63,193 nt of DNA from Nitrosomonas sp. (lineage in GTDB: Bacteria > Pseudomonadota > Gammaproteobacteria > Burkholderiales > Nitrosomonadaceae). The stretch is taken from assembly GCA_016721865.1 (NCBI GenBank), contig JADKHF010000016.1, positions 1 to 63,193 on the forward strand. The letters run 5' to 3'. Shown piece by piece: positions 8,846 through 19,246 of this stretch. Within the stretch, counting starts at the first letter, position 1. Each line of letters starts with the position of its first letter. The notes beneath the pieces were generated by a model. It had not been told where the DNA came from. It searched no databases and saw only the letters and a program-made list of their open reading frames with translations. The translations under genes were made by a program, and so were the position numbers.

Positions 8846-9643
8846 TTATTGATTCGCGTTAGCATAACTCCAATACAACAAGAAACCGGTAAAAATCATC
8901 CCGCCAAACAAGTTCCCCGCAATCACCGGCAACCCATTCCACAACCACCAGTCCGCGATTGTGATATCCGCACCCAGCAGGATACCGGCAGGAATCACGA
9001 ACATGTTGACGATGGCGTGTTCGTAGCCGAGGCCGAAGAAGGTCATGATCGGCAGCCACATGGCAGCAATTTTGCCGATAGTGGCGGTGGAGGTGAACGC
9101 CATGACGGCACCCAATGTCACCATCCAGTTGCACAGCATCGCGCTGGCAAAGGCGCTGATCGTACCGTCCAGACCCAGCCTGGCATATTCCAGTGTTTTG
9201 GTTTCTGCGATAACGATGGTTCGTTGCAGCGCGGGGATGGTTTCCGGGTCGATCGTTCCCATTTTGGTCGCCACGACGCAGTACAAATACGCATAGGTGA
9301 CGCTGCCGATCAGGTTGCCAGTCAACACCCAGGTCCAGTTGACGAGCAAGCGGCCAAATGTCGTTCTTTTGTCTCTGACGGCAATCGGAATCAGCGCGAA
9401 ATTGCCGGTTGCCAGTTCAAGACCAAGCAGAACGATCATGACAAAACCTACCGGGAACACCAACGCACCGGCGATACCCCAACCGGTTTGCGTTGCAGCC
9501 AGAATCGCCAGCGTGGTGGCGTAACCGAGGAAAGCGCCTGCCAGAAAGCCACGGATCAGCAATTGCTTGACTGGCAGACTCGCCTTTTTGGCACCTGCCT
9601 GCAACATGTTTTCGACCATTTCTTCCGGTTTCACATATGCCAC
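8846..9643 (-). CDS. Formate/nitrite transporter (FNT) family channel
   Basis: 265 residues with six hydrophobic helices and the FNT signatures GFLAGAFLGYATTLAI, LVFPVGFVMIVLLGLELATGN, LLVNWTWVLTGNLIGS and the C-terminal FGLGYEHAIVNMFVIPAG. This inner-membrane pentameric channel moves formate or nitrite. In an ammonia oxidiser nitrite is the likely substrate (inference). I set the start at GTG 9643, because CAAAAGGAG ends 7-8 nt before it and the family begins at this point (VAYVKPEEM). The frame stays open to a TTG at 9715 but has no ribosome binding site there. The gene stands alone. Confidence 0.85.
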   Translation of the reverse strand: MAYVKPEEMVENMLQAGAKKASLPVKQLLIRGFLAGAFLGYATTLAILAATQTGWGIAGALVFPVGFVMIVLLGLELATGNFALIPIAVRDKRTTFGRLLVNWTWVLTGNLIGSVTYAYLYCVVATKMGTIDPETIPALQRTIVIAETKTLEYARLGLDGTISAFASAMLCNWMVTLGAVMAFTSTATIGKIAAMWLPIMTFFGLGYEHAIVNMFVIPAGILLGADITIADWWLWNGLPVIAGNLFGGMIFTGFLLYWSYANANQ

Positions 9644-9878
9644 GTCACCAACTCCTTTTGCAAATGACTTCGAATCAGAAGTGTGCGATTTTAGCGCATA
9701 ATCACGCTGAATCAATGAAACGTATGGCTATGTTGGCGTTAGTTCTTGATCGCTGCAAATAAACACTAATTATCATTTATAAATAGATCATTAGAGCAAA
9801 CACCAAGAATTTATATTTTACCGCAAATTCATTAGGTTACATGATTGCCAATAATTAATGCGAATATAGCCAAACGTA

Positions 9879-11088
9879 TTATTCCGGGTTGGTGGTTTCA
9901 GGCAAAAAAATCTGCAGCAGATCGTTGAGAAAGCGCCTGCCTAGTATGGTGGGTTTGATGCGGTGATGATCATACACCAGTAATCCGCGCTGTTCGGCTT
10001 CGTCCAGTTGTTTCTGCACGGCGGTAATCGGTAAGCCGGTACGTTCCCGAAACACCGAAGTTTCAAATCCACCATTGAGCCGCAGCGCATTCATCATAAA
10101 TTCAAAACCCCGGTCCGCGGGAGTCAGTATCTGCTGCGCCTGGATTAATGATTCTGCTGCATTGGCTTTGACCAGATATTCCTTCGGTTGCTTATAGCGC
10201 ATCTGCCGCACGATTTTATCAGCGTAACTGATTTTGCTGTGCGCACCTGCACCAATGCCAAGATAGTCGCCAAATAACCAGTAATTCATGTTATGGCGCG
10301 ATTCCTTCCCTGCCTGCGCGAAGGCTGAAGTCTCATAATTCCGATACTGATGACTTGCGGTCGTTTGCTCAATCATGTCCTGCATCGCCGCTGCTTGTTC
10401 GTCATCGGGAAGATTGGGAGGAAAGCGGTGAAACAACGTATTCGGTTCCAGCGTCAGATGATAAGCGGAAATATGCGTAACGCCTTGAGCACACCGCTTC
10501 AATATCAGCCTGTGCCTCTGCCAGCGTTTGCCCGGGCAATGCATACATCAGATCAAGATTGATATTGTCGAAATTTTTCAGCGCGATATCTACTGCGCGA
10601 TGCCCTTCCTTATCATCATGCACGCGCCCTAATGCTTGCAGATGCTGTGGATTAAAACTTTGTATGCCAATCGACAGGCGATTGATGCCTGCGGCACGAA
10701 AATCAGCGAATTTCTGTGCTTCAAACGTTCCGGGGTTGGCTTCCAGTGTAACTTCGGCAAAATGCTCCAACGGCAACAATGTCCGCACCGCGGTCAATAG
10801 TGTATCGATCGCTTTGGCACTGAATAAACTTGGTGTGCCGCCGCCAAAAAATACGCTGCTAAGCCGCCGTCCCCAAACATCCGGAAGTGCCGATTCGAGA
10901 TCCCGCATTAACGCGGCGACATATTCTCCCTCAGGTGCCTGGCTGCCCTCCCCGCGAATTTCATGCGAATTAAAATCGCAATAAGGGCATTTCTTCAGAC
11001 ACCACGGAATATGAATATACAAACTCAGCGGCGGCAATGATTTGAGCTTGGGCGATTGCGAACCGAGGATCGATGCCGGTGAAATCAT
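9879..11088 (-). pseudogene. hemW: HemW radical-SAM heme chaperone, one frameshift
   Basis: The N-terminal part carries the radical-SAM cluster motif CLKKCPYC (CxxxCxxC), VFFGGGTPSLF, EANPGTFE and RLSIGIQSFN. The C-terminal part, in another frame, continues with THISAYHLTLEPNTLF, RHNMNYWLFGDYLGIGAGAH and a winged-helix-like end. The shift lies near 10495, inside the conserved link between the two blocks. HemW inserts heme into respiratory enzymes; older annotations call it oxygen-independent coproporphyrinogen oxidase. ATG 11088 is the probable start, 17 bp after the stop of the permease gene. One indel in an otherwise perfect gene of about 402 codons suggests sequence error. Confidence 0.8.
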
Positions 11089-11105
11089 CGAAGTCACGAA
11101 GTGGA

Positions 11106-13603
11106 TTACCCAATTTTGCGTAAAGTTAATAACGGCGGGCTGGATAATGCTGAGCGCGTACCCAGCAAACCAGCGATTAAAACACCGATCACGCCGATTG
11201 ATGTACCAACCAGCCAAATCCAGGGGTTAAATGTGTAGTCGAGATGCAGGACGTGCTTGCCGATGACGTAGCCCAATGCGCTGGCACCAGCCGATGCAAA
11301 CAAACCGGCCAATCCGCTAATATCGCAAATTCGGCTGCCCAGGCACGTGACAATTGTTCCCGTCTGGCCCCCAATGCTCTGAAAATTGCCCGCTTCATAA
11401 ATGCGTTCATCTTGCGTGGAAGCGATCGCCGCGTACAAAACTGAAAAACCTGCCAGCACGGTAAATATAAAAACAAATTCAATCGCCTGCGAGACCTGTT
11501 TGATCATTTGCTGCACCTGATTGATGACGATTGCTACATCAACCACCAGAATATTCGGGAAGGTTCTGACCAGTTCATGCATCATGGCAATTTCTGCAGG
11601 TGGCACATAAAAACTGGTGATATAACTGGCCGGGTAGTTATCCAGCAAACCGGGTGGCACAACAACAAAAAATTAACCCGGAAACTATCCCATTCGACTT
11701 TTCTCAGGCTGGTGATTCTGGCTGAAATTGACTGCCTGCAATATCATAAGTCAGCTCATCACCCAGCTTGACACCGATTGTTTTAGCAATACCCGCTTCA
11801 ATCGACATAACTGCTTCGCTGGTATCCGCATTCCACCATTTTCCTTGAACGATCTGGTTATCCAACGCTTGCTTACTCGCCCAGGATAAATTAAATTCGC
11901 GCCGGATATGCCTTTCCGCATGCGGATCATCCGCGTAATTCTCTGGCGACACATCCTTCCCATTAATCTTGATCAAACGGCCTCTTACCATCGGAAACAC
12001 CGGCGGATGTTCAATACCATATTGCTGGAAAAATTCTTCCAGTTGTGGCAATTGATCTGCTTGAATATTGACCAGAAAATGATTCGGTGCATCGGGTGGC
12101 AAGCTGGTCTGCCAATCGTCGATCAGATCGTCCTGAATCAATGTCAGTACAAGCAATGCCATCAAACCCAATCCCAATGCCACTGCCTGCAGTATGCTCG
12201 AAACCGCCCGGCGGCGAATGCTGGCCAAACCATAACGCCAGGCGCCACCGGCCTGATGCCGGAGGCTCGATAATATTCTGATCAGCAACCAACCCAGACA
12301 ACCAAAAATTGCAATGGCCGAGACAAATCCAATCACGATATAAAGACCCAGTTTCAGGTCTTGTGCTTTCCAGATAAACAAAAGCGACAAGGCTGCCAAT
12401 CCCAATAAATAGCCTGCTATGCTGTGCGCATTGGATAAGCCGATATCTCTGCGCAATACCCGTAACGCGGGAACGCTGCGTAAATTCAGGACGGGCGGTA
12501 ATGCAAACCCCAGCAATAACACCAGCCCTACCAGCAGACCTTGCAGCGCTGGCAACCAATTCGGCCAAGGTAATTCAGTTTGAACAATGCCGGTCAGCCA
12601 GTGCGTCAGAATCTCCTGCGCAGCAAAGCCAATCAAACAACCAATACTGCTGGCAATAACACCCAATGCAATAAAATAATACAAATAGAGATAAAACAGC
12701 TGTTTCTGACTGGCTCCCAGACTTCGCATCACCGCGCACCCATCCAGATGGCGCTGGGTAAACCGGCGCACAGCCAATGCTATCGCCGCCGCTGCCAGGA
12801 CAACACTAGCCAGGGCTGCCAAACTCAAGAACTTTTCTGAACGTCCCAATGCAGCTTTAATTTCAGGACGTGCATCCCGGATACCTTCAATCCGCTGCGC
12901 CTTGGTGAGCTGAGATTTCGCCCAATCTCGAAATTGCTGCACCGCTTTTATTTCACCCGCAACGAGTAACTGATAGGAAACACGGCTGCCTTCCTGAATT
13001 AAACCGGTATCTGGCAAATCGGCTGCGTTGATCATGGCGCGCGCCCCCATATTGATGAATCCCACCGAGTGATCCAGCTCGCGCACAACCAGTTCAGTCA
13101 CTGTTAACTGGATGTCACCCACATCAACCTATGTCACCGCCTTTAAGTTCAAGCCGTGTCATTACTTTTTCATCGACCCAGATGGTGCCCGATTGTGGAA
13201 TTCCGCGAGCTATTTGAATTCTCGGTTTTTCTAATGACCAGCCGGCCAGATGCACGCGCCCGCGCAATGGATAACCCTCCGTAACCGCTTTGATCTCGGT
13301 CAGCAGATTGTTCTCGCCATTGGAGATCATGCTGGGAAATTTAGTAAGCGATGAGATAGATAATCCAAGCCGACTCGCTTCATCGGCATAGATTTCGGGT
13401 AAGGGTTTGCTCGAAATAATCAGTAAATCCGCACCCAGCAGTTGATTACTTTCGCGCGAAAGCGCTAATTCCACCCGATCGGCAAAAAAACCCACTGTCG
13501 CCACTCCGCTGACTGCGATGATCAGAGCCAAAACCAGCACATTGAGTTCACCAGCGCGCCAGTCACGGTACAGCATGCGAAAAGACAGCTTAAAATGATT
13601 CAT
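11106..13603 (-). pseudogene. YbbP/FtsX-type ABC permease, several frameshifts
   Basis: About 830 codons from ATG 13603 (MNHFKLSFRMLYRDWRAGEL) to 11106. The order is an N-terminal helix, a large periplasmic MacB-like domain (GYPLRGRVHLAG), a bundle of helices (LALAVRRFTQRHLDGCAVMR, CLIGFAAQEI), a second half-repeat, and a C-terminal FtsX domain (FTVLAGFSVLYAAI, FNPWIWLVGTSIGVIGV). Breaks fall near 13125, 11700 and 11400. In the last zone the alternative frame IFRALGARREQLSRAWAAEF is clearly the right one. The family exports or moves lipids or lipoproteins, or senses the envelope, together with an ATPase such as YbbA, which is encoded just upstream in the same direction. Confidence 0.75.
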
Positions 13604-13666
13604 GAAAAAAATATTACCTTGCCGAAAATATTGAATGAATACCAACGATACTTTTAGCTATAGCAG

Positions 13667-14353
13667 CTATTGCACAAGCCTGCCATCTGCCAAGCGAATC
13701 TGACGCGAACAACGTCTTGACAATGCTTCATCATGAGTAACCAAAACCAATGTCGTACCGTGTTCACGATTGAGTTCGAACATGAGCTCAATAATTTGTA
13801 TACCGGTGGCAGAATCGAGATTCCCTGTTGGCTCATCGGCCAGCAATAATTTTGGATCCAATGCAAATGCACGCGCAATGGCAACCCGCTGCTGCTCTCC
13901 TCCGGATAATTGTTTGGGATAATGATGCAGGCGCATCGACAATCCAACACGTTCAAGTAATCTGCGCGCCGTTGCTTCTGCATTGCTGGCTGCAGAGAGC
14001 TCAAGCGGCAACATCACGTTTTCAATCGCTGTCAATGCAGGAAGTAATTGAAATGACTGAAATACAAAACCCAGGATCTTGCCTCGCAAGGCAGCCCGAT
14101 TATCTTCATCCAGAGTGAAAATATCAATAGCATCCAGGTGAACTTTCCCCGAAGTCGGCAAATCCAATCCTGCCAATAGTCCCAATAAAGTAGATTTACC
14201 CGAACCGGATGCGCCTATAATTGCAACCGCTTCACCGGCGTTAACCTGTAAATCAATATCCTGCAATATGGTTAATTGTCTGTCACCAGTATTAACCTGC
14301 TTGGTGAGTGCCTTGGTCCAAAGAATAGGGTGTTTAACAAAATTATCTGACAT
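13667..14353 (-). CDS. ybbA: ABC transporter ATPase, YbbA/LolD type
   Basis: 228 residues. Walker A GASGSGKST, Q-loop FQSFQLLP, signature LSGGEQQRVAIARA, Walker B LLLADEPTGNLD and the switch histidine in LVTHDEALS are all present, so the ATPase should be active. I set the start at ATG 14353 with AGGAAA about 8 nt upstream; longer frames run into tesA. It precedes the YbbP-type permease by 63 bp and is divergent from tesA, the same arrangement as ybbA-ybbP/tesA in enterobacteria. Its start codon shares bases with the tesA start (CATG). Confidence 0.85.
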   Translation of the reverse strand: MSDNFVKHPILWTKALTKQVNTGDRQLTILQDIDLQVNAGEAVAIIGASGSGKSTLLGLLAGLDLPTSGKVHLDAIDIFTLDEDNRAALRGKILGFVFQSFQLLPALTAIENVMLPLELSAASNAEATARRLLERVGLSMRLHHYPKQLSGGEQQRVAIARAFALDPKLLLADEPTGNLDSATGIQIIELMFELNREHGTTLVLVTHDEALSRRCSRQIRLADGRLVQ

Positions 14354-15038
14354 GAAAAATTTCCTGATTATTCTGGCGTTCCTTAGTATATTCATAGCTC
14401 CCGCCGCAGCGGCATCAACCAGAACTGTAATGGTTTTTGGTGACAGCCTGTCTGCCAGCCATGGCATGCCAACAGAAGCTGGCTGGGTTGCGTTACTTTC
14501 TCAGCGGTTACAGTCTGAATTTGCTGATTATCAAATCATAAACGCAAGTATCAGCGGAGAAACAACGCTTGGGGGACGCAATCGAATAAAACAATCACTT
14601 GAAACACATCGCCCTGAGATTGTTATTCTTGAGCTTGGCGCTAACGACGGTTTGCGCGGCGCTACTATAAAATCCATCTATGAGAATCTGGCAACTATTA
14701 TTGAAATATGCCAGAAGAACAATGCACTAGTTCTACTAGCCGGCATGCAATTGCCGCCCAATTATGGCATGACTTACACACAAAAGTTCCAGGCCATTTA
14801 TCCGCAATTGGCTGAAAATTACCAAATCAAGTTAATACCCTTTCTGCTAGCTGGTTTTGGCGACAAACATGAATTTTTTCAAGCTGACGGGATACACCCT
14901 AACGAAGTAGCACAGAAAAAAATTGTAGAGAATGTCTGGGAAGTTCTGCAAACCATGATTAAAACTGAACAGGTTGCCATCAACCCAGATATTCTGCTGC
15001 GTATTATACCACTTCACTTGAATAGGACCGAAATCTAA
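14352..15038 (+). CDS. tesA: SGNH arylesterase / lysophospholipase TesA
   Basis: 228 residues. The signal peptide MKNFLIILAFLSIFIAPAAAA directs it to the periplasm. SGNH blocks are clear: block I FGDSLSASHGMP (nucleophile Ser), block II with ISGETTLGG, block III LGANDGLRG, and block V DGIHPNEVAQ with the Asp/His pair. It hydrolyses thioesters and lysophospholipids. The ATG at 14352 overlaps the divergent ybbA start. No good ribosome binding site is visible, so translation may be weak or the mRNA near-leaderless. Confidence 0.88.
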   Translation: MKNFLIILAFLSIFIAPAAAASTRTVMVFGDSLSASHGMPTEAGWVALLSQRLQSEFADYQIINASISGETTLGGRNRIKQSLETHRPEIVILELGANDGLRGATIKSIYENLATIIEICQKNNALVLLAGMQLPPNYGMTYTQKFQAIYPQLAENYQIKLIPFLLAGFGDKHEFFQADGIHPNEVAQKKIVENVWEVLQTMIKTEQVAINPDILLRIIPLHLNRTEI

Positions 15039-15172
15039 ACAATTAGGGGGGCTCTAAAATTCAAGGGTCTAAAAAGTTCAAACAAACGCGACAAACGACG
15101 CAGCATTGTCTATATGTAGAAATTTTGCGAACAACAAAAGGTTGCAACGAGATTTGGATTTTAGAGATGCGA

Positions 15173-16146
15173 TTAAGAATTTTCCAGACTATCGATAAAT
15201 TTCTGCAGATCCCTGGACAAAGGCGATTGCAGATGCATGCGCTCTCCAGTATTGGGATGCGTGATTTGCAAGGTGTGCGCGTGCAGAAACATGCGTGCTA
15301 ATTTTTTCTGCCCGCCAGTTCTGGCCAGTTGTTTATTGATCTCGAAATCACCATATTTATCGTCACCAATGATTGGAAACCCAAGATGAGCCAAATGAAC
15401 CCTAATTTGGTGAGTGCGGCCAGTTTTTATTTCGGCATCCAGCAGACTGAAATTTTTCCAGGTTTTTTTCAGCTTGAATATCGTATGAGACAACATCGAT
15501 TTGCTGTCCTCGCGCTCACCGGTTGATACTGCAACACGCCGCTCGCCCGTTGCCGTTACATACTTGTTGAGCGCCAGCTTCACGTGCTGCCTGGCGTTAT
15601 GCCATTCCCCTTTGACCATCACCAGATAATGCTTATCCATTAAGCCTTCACGGATCTGCCGATGCAATTCGACCAACGCGCTGCGTTTCTTTGCGAGCAA
15701 CAGAACACCGGATGTCTCTCTATCCAGGCGATGCACCAGTTCCAGAAATTTCCAAGATGGATTTTGTGCGCGCAATTGCTCAATCACGCCAAAACTGATG
15801 CCACTCCCTCCGTGGACAGCCATGCCACCGGGTTTATCAATCACCAGCAACGCATCATCTTCATACAATGTAGTGAAGGTAAAAAAGCTTGATGGCGCAA
15901 TTGCAGTCTGCCGGATAGAATTTTTTTCCGTCGATTTAATCGGCGGGATACGTACGACATCATCCAGTTGCAATCGATAGCTTGCATTTATTCGCTTCCC
16001 GTTAACACGTACTTGACCGCTTCTTAATAGCTGATACAGGTGGCTTTTGGGTACATTCCTGTATCGTTTGAATAAAAATTATCAACCCGCTGATCGTTTC
16101 CATCCTCTTCAATACGTTCTTTGACAACCGCTGCAAGGGGTTGCAT
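15173..16146 (-). pseudogene. rluC: RluC 23S rRNA pseudouridine synthase, frameshift in a T-run
   Basis: From ATG 16146 the frame encodes the S4-domain start (KERIEEDGNDQRVDNF). It shifts at the homopolymer 16074-16078; one more T on the coding strand restores FKRYRNVPKSHLYQLLRSGQ. The rest is intact: VIDKPGGMAVHGG, the catalytic HRLDRETSGVLLLAK (Asp in DRET), KTGRTHQIRVHLAHLGFPI and a C-terminal RMFLHAHTL. The restored length is 324 residues, normal for RluC, which modifies 23S rRNA positions 955, 2504 and 2580 in E. coli. It is divergent from rne, as in many proteobacteria. Confidence 0.85.
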
Positions 16147-16650
16147 ATTACTATTCAATATATTGATATTATTAATAATTTTCAAGATCGTCTACACAAG
16201 CTGCCGGGAAAAATATAAGGATTTTCCTTATTTCTTTTTAAGCTTCTTTCTGTAAGAATTAATGCATTAGAATTAAAAAATGACCAACTCTTTATGAGCT
16301 ACAAATAACAATCAAGATGCCCAGAAAAGAAGATGCATCAACGGAAATTGACATAGAACAAAGTTCCATTTGGAACTTTATGTAAAATCTGTTACCTTAA
16401 ATGTTAGGGTTAAAAACTTACAATCTATCTTAAAATATATCAGAATTTATAAATTTTATTCGGATTCAGATTAAAAATCTTTGATAAAGAATAAATCAAC
16501 ATAGTAAAATAAAACAACAAAAAGAAATATATAATTGATTAATAAAACTATTGGACCCAAACCTCGTCATTACAACTACGTATACCAAAAAAAACTATCT
16601 GAAGAATTTGTGGATAGTGTACCCATAAATAGAACACGTAAGGTTTGTAA
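16147..16650. promoter_or_regulatory. Long AT-rich rluC-rne divergent region (rne leader)
   Basis: 504 bp of very AT-rich sequence lies between the divergent rluC and rne starts. In enterobacteria the rne mRNA has a long 5' leader through which RNase E controls its own synthesis; the length here allows the same, but I cannot identify the equivalent hairpins by eye. A terminator-like stem lies at 16215-16231. Confidence 0.45.
16215..16239 (+). terminator. Terminator-like stem upstream of rne
   Basis: ATAAGGA at 16215-16221 pairs perfectly with TCCTTAT at 16225-16231 over a TTT loop and is followed by TTCTTTTT. This has the form of an intrinsic terminator facing rne. It could be an attenuator in the rne leader, or could stop transcripts entering from rluC promoters. 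Confidence 0.4.
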
Positions 16651-19197
16651 ATGAAACGAATGTTATTTAATGCGACCCAACCTGAAGAGTTGCGCGTTGC
16701 CATTGTCGATGGTCAAACATTGGTTGACCTTGACATAGAATCAATCAGCAAAGAACAACGCAAAAGCAATATCTACAAGGCTGTTATTACACGAATAGAA
16801 CCCAGTCTGGAAGCTGTATTTGTAGATTATGGTTGCGAACGTCACGGTTTCTTACCATTTAAGGAAATTGCTCCTTCCTGTTTCAATAAAACCACTGGCA
16901 CTAACAATGACCGTATCCAGGATCTGCTTCAGGAGGGTCAGGAATTAATAGTACAAGTTGATAAAGATGAGCGTGGAACCAAAGGCGCTGCACTGACAAC
17001 CTATATTTCACTGGCCGGTCGATATTTGGTTTTAATACCCAATAATCCAAACAGCGGGGGTGTATCTCGCCGCATAACCGGCGAAGAACGTAATGACTTA
17101 CGCGATGTCATTGCAAAGCTTGAAGTGCCTGAGAGCATGAGTATTATTGCCAGAACTGCCGGAATCGGACGAAGCACAGAAGAGCTACAATGGGACTTGA
17201 ATTACCTGACACAGCTCTGGCACGCCATTGAAGAAGCGGCCAATAATCAGAATGGTGTTTTCCTGATTTATCAGGAAAGCAGTTTAGTGATACGTGCTAT
17301 TCGTGATTATTTCAGCCAAGAGATTGGCGAGATTTTAATCGATAGCCGGGATATCTATGAACAGGCCAGCCAATTCATGGCGCATGTCATGCCCGCAAAT
17401 GTAGATCGTCTTAAATTCTATCACGATGATGTGCCGTTATTCTCACGCTTCCAAATTGAGCATCAGATAGAAACAGCCTATTCAAGACAGGTTTCGCTAC
17501 CCTCAGGTGGTGCAATTGTTATTGACCATACTGAAGCGCTGGTATCGGTTGACGTCAACTCAGCCCGTGCCATCCGCGGATTGGATATTGAGCATACTGC
17601 ATTGAATACTAATCTTGAGGCAGCGGATGAAATTGCACGTCAATTAAGATTACGTGATTTGGGCGGATTGATCGTTATCGACTTTATCGATATGGATGTG
17701 CAACGTAATCAGCGGGAAGTCGAGGCAAGATTACATGAAGCATTGCGCCAAGATCGTGCACGCATCCAGGTAGGAAAAATTTCGCGTTTCGGCTTACTGG
17801 AATTATCACGCCAACGTTTGCGTCCCTCCTTAGGTGAAAGTAACTATATTCCATGCTCACGATGTAATGGCACAGGGTTTATTCGCGGAACTGATTCTTC
17901 GGCGCTGCATGTGTTAAGAATCATTCAAGAAGAAGCCATGAAAGAAAACACAAGCGCTTTGCATGTTCAACTTCCGGTCGATGTGGCTACTTATCTGCTC
18001 AACGAAAAACGCGCTGAAATCTATGACATCGAAGTGCGGCAAAGAATAAATATAATTCTGATACCTAATATCCATATCGAAACGCCTAACTACAACATCT
18101 CTCGCTTACGACATGAAGATATAAAAGCAAACGAAACAGTAGCCAGTTATAAGCTGGTAGAGAAAAATACCGAGGAAAACAGTCTGATATCTATTGAACA
18201 AAAAAACAAACCTGTCCGCCTTCAGGCCGCTGTTCAAGGCATCAAGCTGGCACAACCAGCGCCTATCCGAGAAAACGAGGCATCGGGTGACACATCGCTT
18301 CTGGATAAATTTTTTAGCTGGTTTAAGCCTGCCAGAACGGAAACAATTAATTCCAGCAGCGATGAAGAAAAACCGCAGACTGAAATTGGCAGGGCCAGAG
18401 CAGCACAAGATCGCGGACGCTCACGAAATCGCCGCGGGCGCAACAAAAATGAACGCAATAAAGATCTTTCTGCAAATGATCATGCTAAACACAGTGATTT
18501 GATTGACCCCGGCATTAATGTTAATGACCAAAATATTTTAGTGACCGAGCAAATTCCTCGGCGCACAGCGGTTACGGAGAGAAAAAGCAATAAAAAGAAA
18601 TTTGTTCAACCAGCCGACTCGGATTCCGAGACAAATAATCTACCAGAAGGCCTATTGGTTATAGAACAAGAAAATCCCGAGAGCTCAAGTGTACCATCCG
18701 ACGATCGCAGGCGTGCGCGCAGGCACCGCGGCACTAAAAATCGTAATCAATCGACACAACACGTTAATAATTCTATCGATGACCAAAATTTGGTGGTTGA
18801 GGAATTATTAGATAGCCCAACTAGTAGCGAGAATCTTTTAACAAATCATGAGATTGAGATAACATTACCGATCAACGAGAAGCCAGCGGCTGCGGCGACC
18901 AGAAAACATCACACCAGAAAAGGAATTGCTGAAACACCCATAGAAACTCAACCAGTCTTAATTGATAGTGATCAACAGACGCCGCCAGTAGCTACCGTAG
19001 CTAAATCACCTGAGCCCAATGCAATTAAAAAGCTTCCGGATTTTACAAAAAGCGGGTTAGTTATGATAGAAACACCGCCCGAAAAGGTAGAAATGGTTAC
19101 CGAAGAAATTATCTTACCTAAACGGACGCGGAAAAGAGCCAAAGAAACTGCCGTCACTCAAGCAGAGCCTTTAATGCAAATTGAGACGCGCGAATAA
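16651..19197 (+). CDS. rne: Ribonuclease E
   Basis: 848 residues. The N-terminal catalytic half is complete: MKRMLFNATQPEELRVAIVD, the S1 domain (YKAVITRIEPSLEAVFVDYG), the 5' sensor and DNase I-like parts, catalytic D301 (SVDVNSARA) and D344 (VIDFIDMD), and the zinc-link cysteines C402 and C405 (PCSRCNG). The C-terminal half is shorter than in E. coli (1061 residues) and is a disordered, Arg/Lys- and Glu-rich scaffold with repeated arginine patches (RGRSRNRRGRNKNERN; RRRARRHRGTKNRN) and repeats of LVIEQ/LVVEE type, probably the RNA- and degradosome-binding region. It is the main mRNA-decay and rRNA-processing endonuclease. The start is supported by AAGG upstream and family alignment. Confidence 0.95.
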   Translation: MKRMLFNATQPEELRVAIVDGQTLVDLDIESISKEQRKSNIYKAVITRIEPSLEAVFVDYGCERHGFLPFKEIAPSCFNKTTGTNNDRIQDLLQEGQELIVQVDKDERGTKGAALTTYISLAGRYLVLIPNNPNSGGVSRRITGEERNDLRDVIAKLEVPESMSIIARTAGIGRSTEELQWDLNYLTQLWHAIEEAANNQNGVFLIYQESSLVIRAIRDYFSQEIGEILIDSRDIYEQASQFMAHVMPANVDRLKFYHDDVPLFSRFQIEHQIETAYSRQVSLPSGGAIVIDHTEALVSVDVNSARAIRGLDIEHTALNTNLEAADEIARQLRLRDLGGLIVIDFIDMDVQRNQREVEARLHEALRQDRARIQVGKISRFGLLELSRQRLRPSLGESNYIPCSRCNGTGFIRGTDSSALHVLRIIQEEAMKENTSALHVQLPVDVATYLLNEKRAEIYDIEVRQRINIILIPNIHIETPNYNISRLRHEDIKANETVASYKLVEKNTEENSLISIEQKNKPVRLQAAVQGIKLAQPAPIRENEASGDTSLLDKFFSWFKPARTETINSSSDEEKPQTEIGRARAAQDRGRSRNRRGRNKNERNKDLSANDHAKHSDLIDPGINVNDQNILVTEQIPRRTAVTERKSNKKKFVQPADSDSETNNLPEGLLVIEQENPESSSVPSDDRRRARRHRGTKNRNQSTQHVNNSIDDQNLVVEELLDSPTSSENLLTNHEIEITLPINEKPAAAATRKHHTRKGIAETPIETQPVLIDSDQQTPPVATVAKSPEPNAIKKLPDFTKSGLVMIETPPEKVEMVTEEIILPKRTRKRAKETAVTQAEPLMQIETRE

Positions 19198-19220
19198 TAA
19201 AGCGCCTGCAATTTTATCAA

Positions 19221-19246
19221 CAGGCACATTCGACCTAATGTGCCTG
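19221..19246. terminator. Bidirectional terminator between convergent rne and polA
   Basis: CAGGCACATT (19221-19230) and AATGTGCCTG (19237-19246) form a perfect 10-bp stem with a 6-nt loop. The polA stop codon (19235-19237) lies in it. Read on the minus strand it is followed by TTGATAAAATT. It serves polA from the right and rne from the left. Confidence 0.65.

Noticed and set aside
8849..9667. 272-residue plus-strand frame opposite the FNT channel
   Set aside because: Mirror frame of a real membrane protein gene; rich in His, Gln and Arg, no ribosome binding site, no family.
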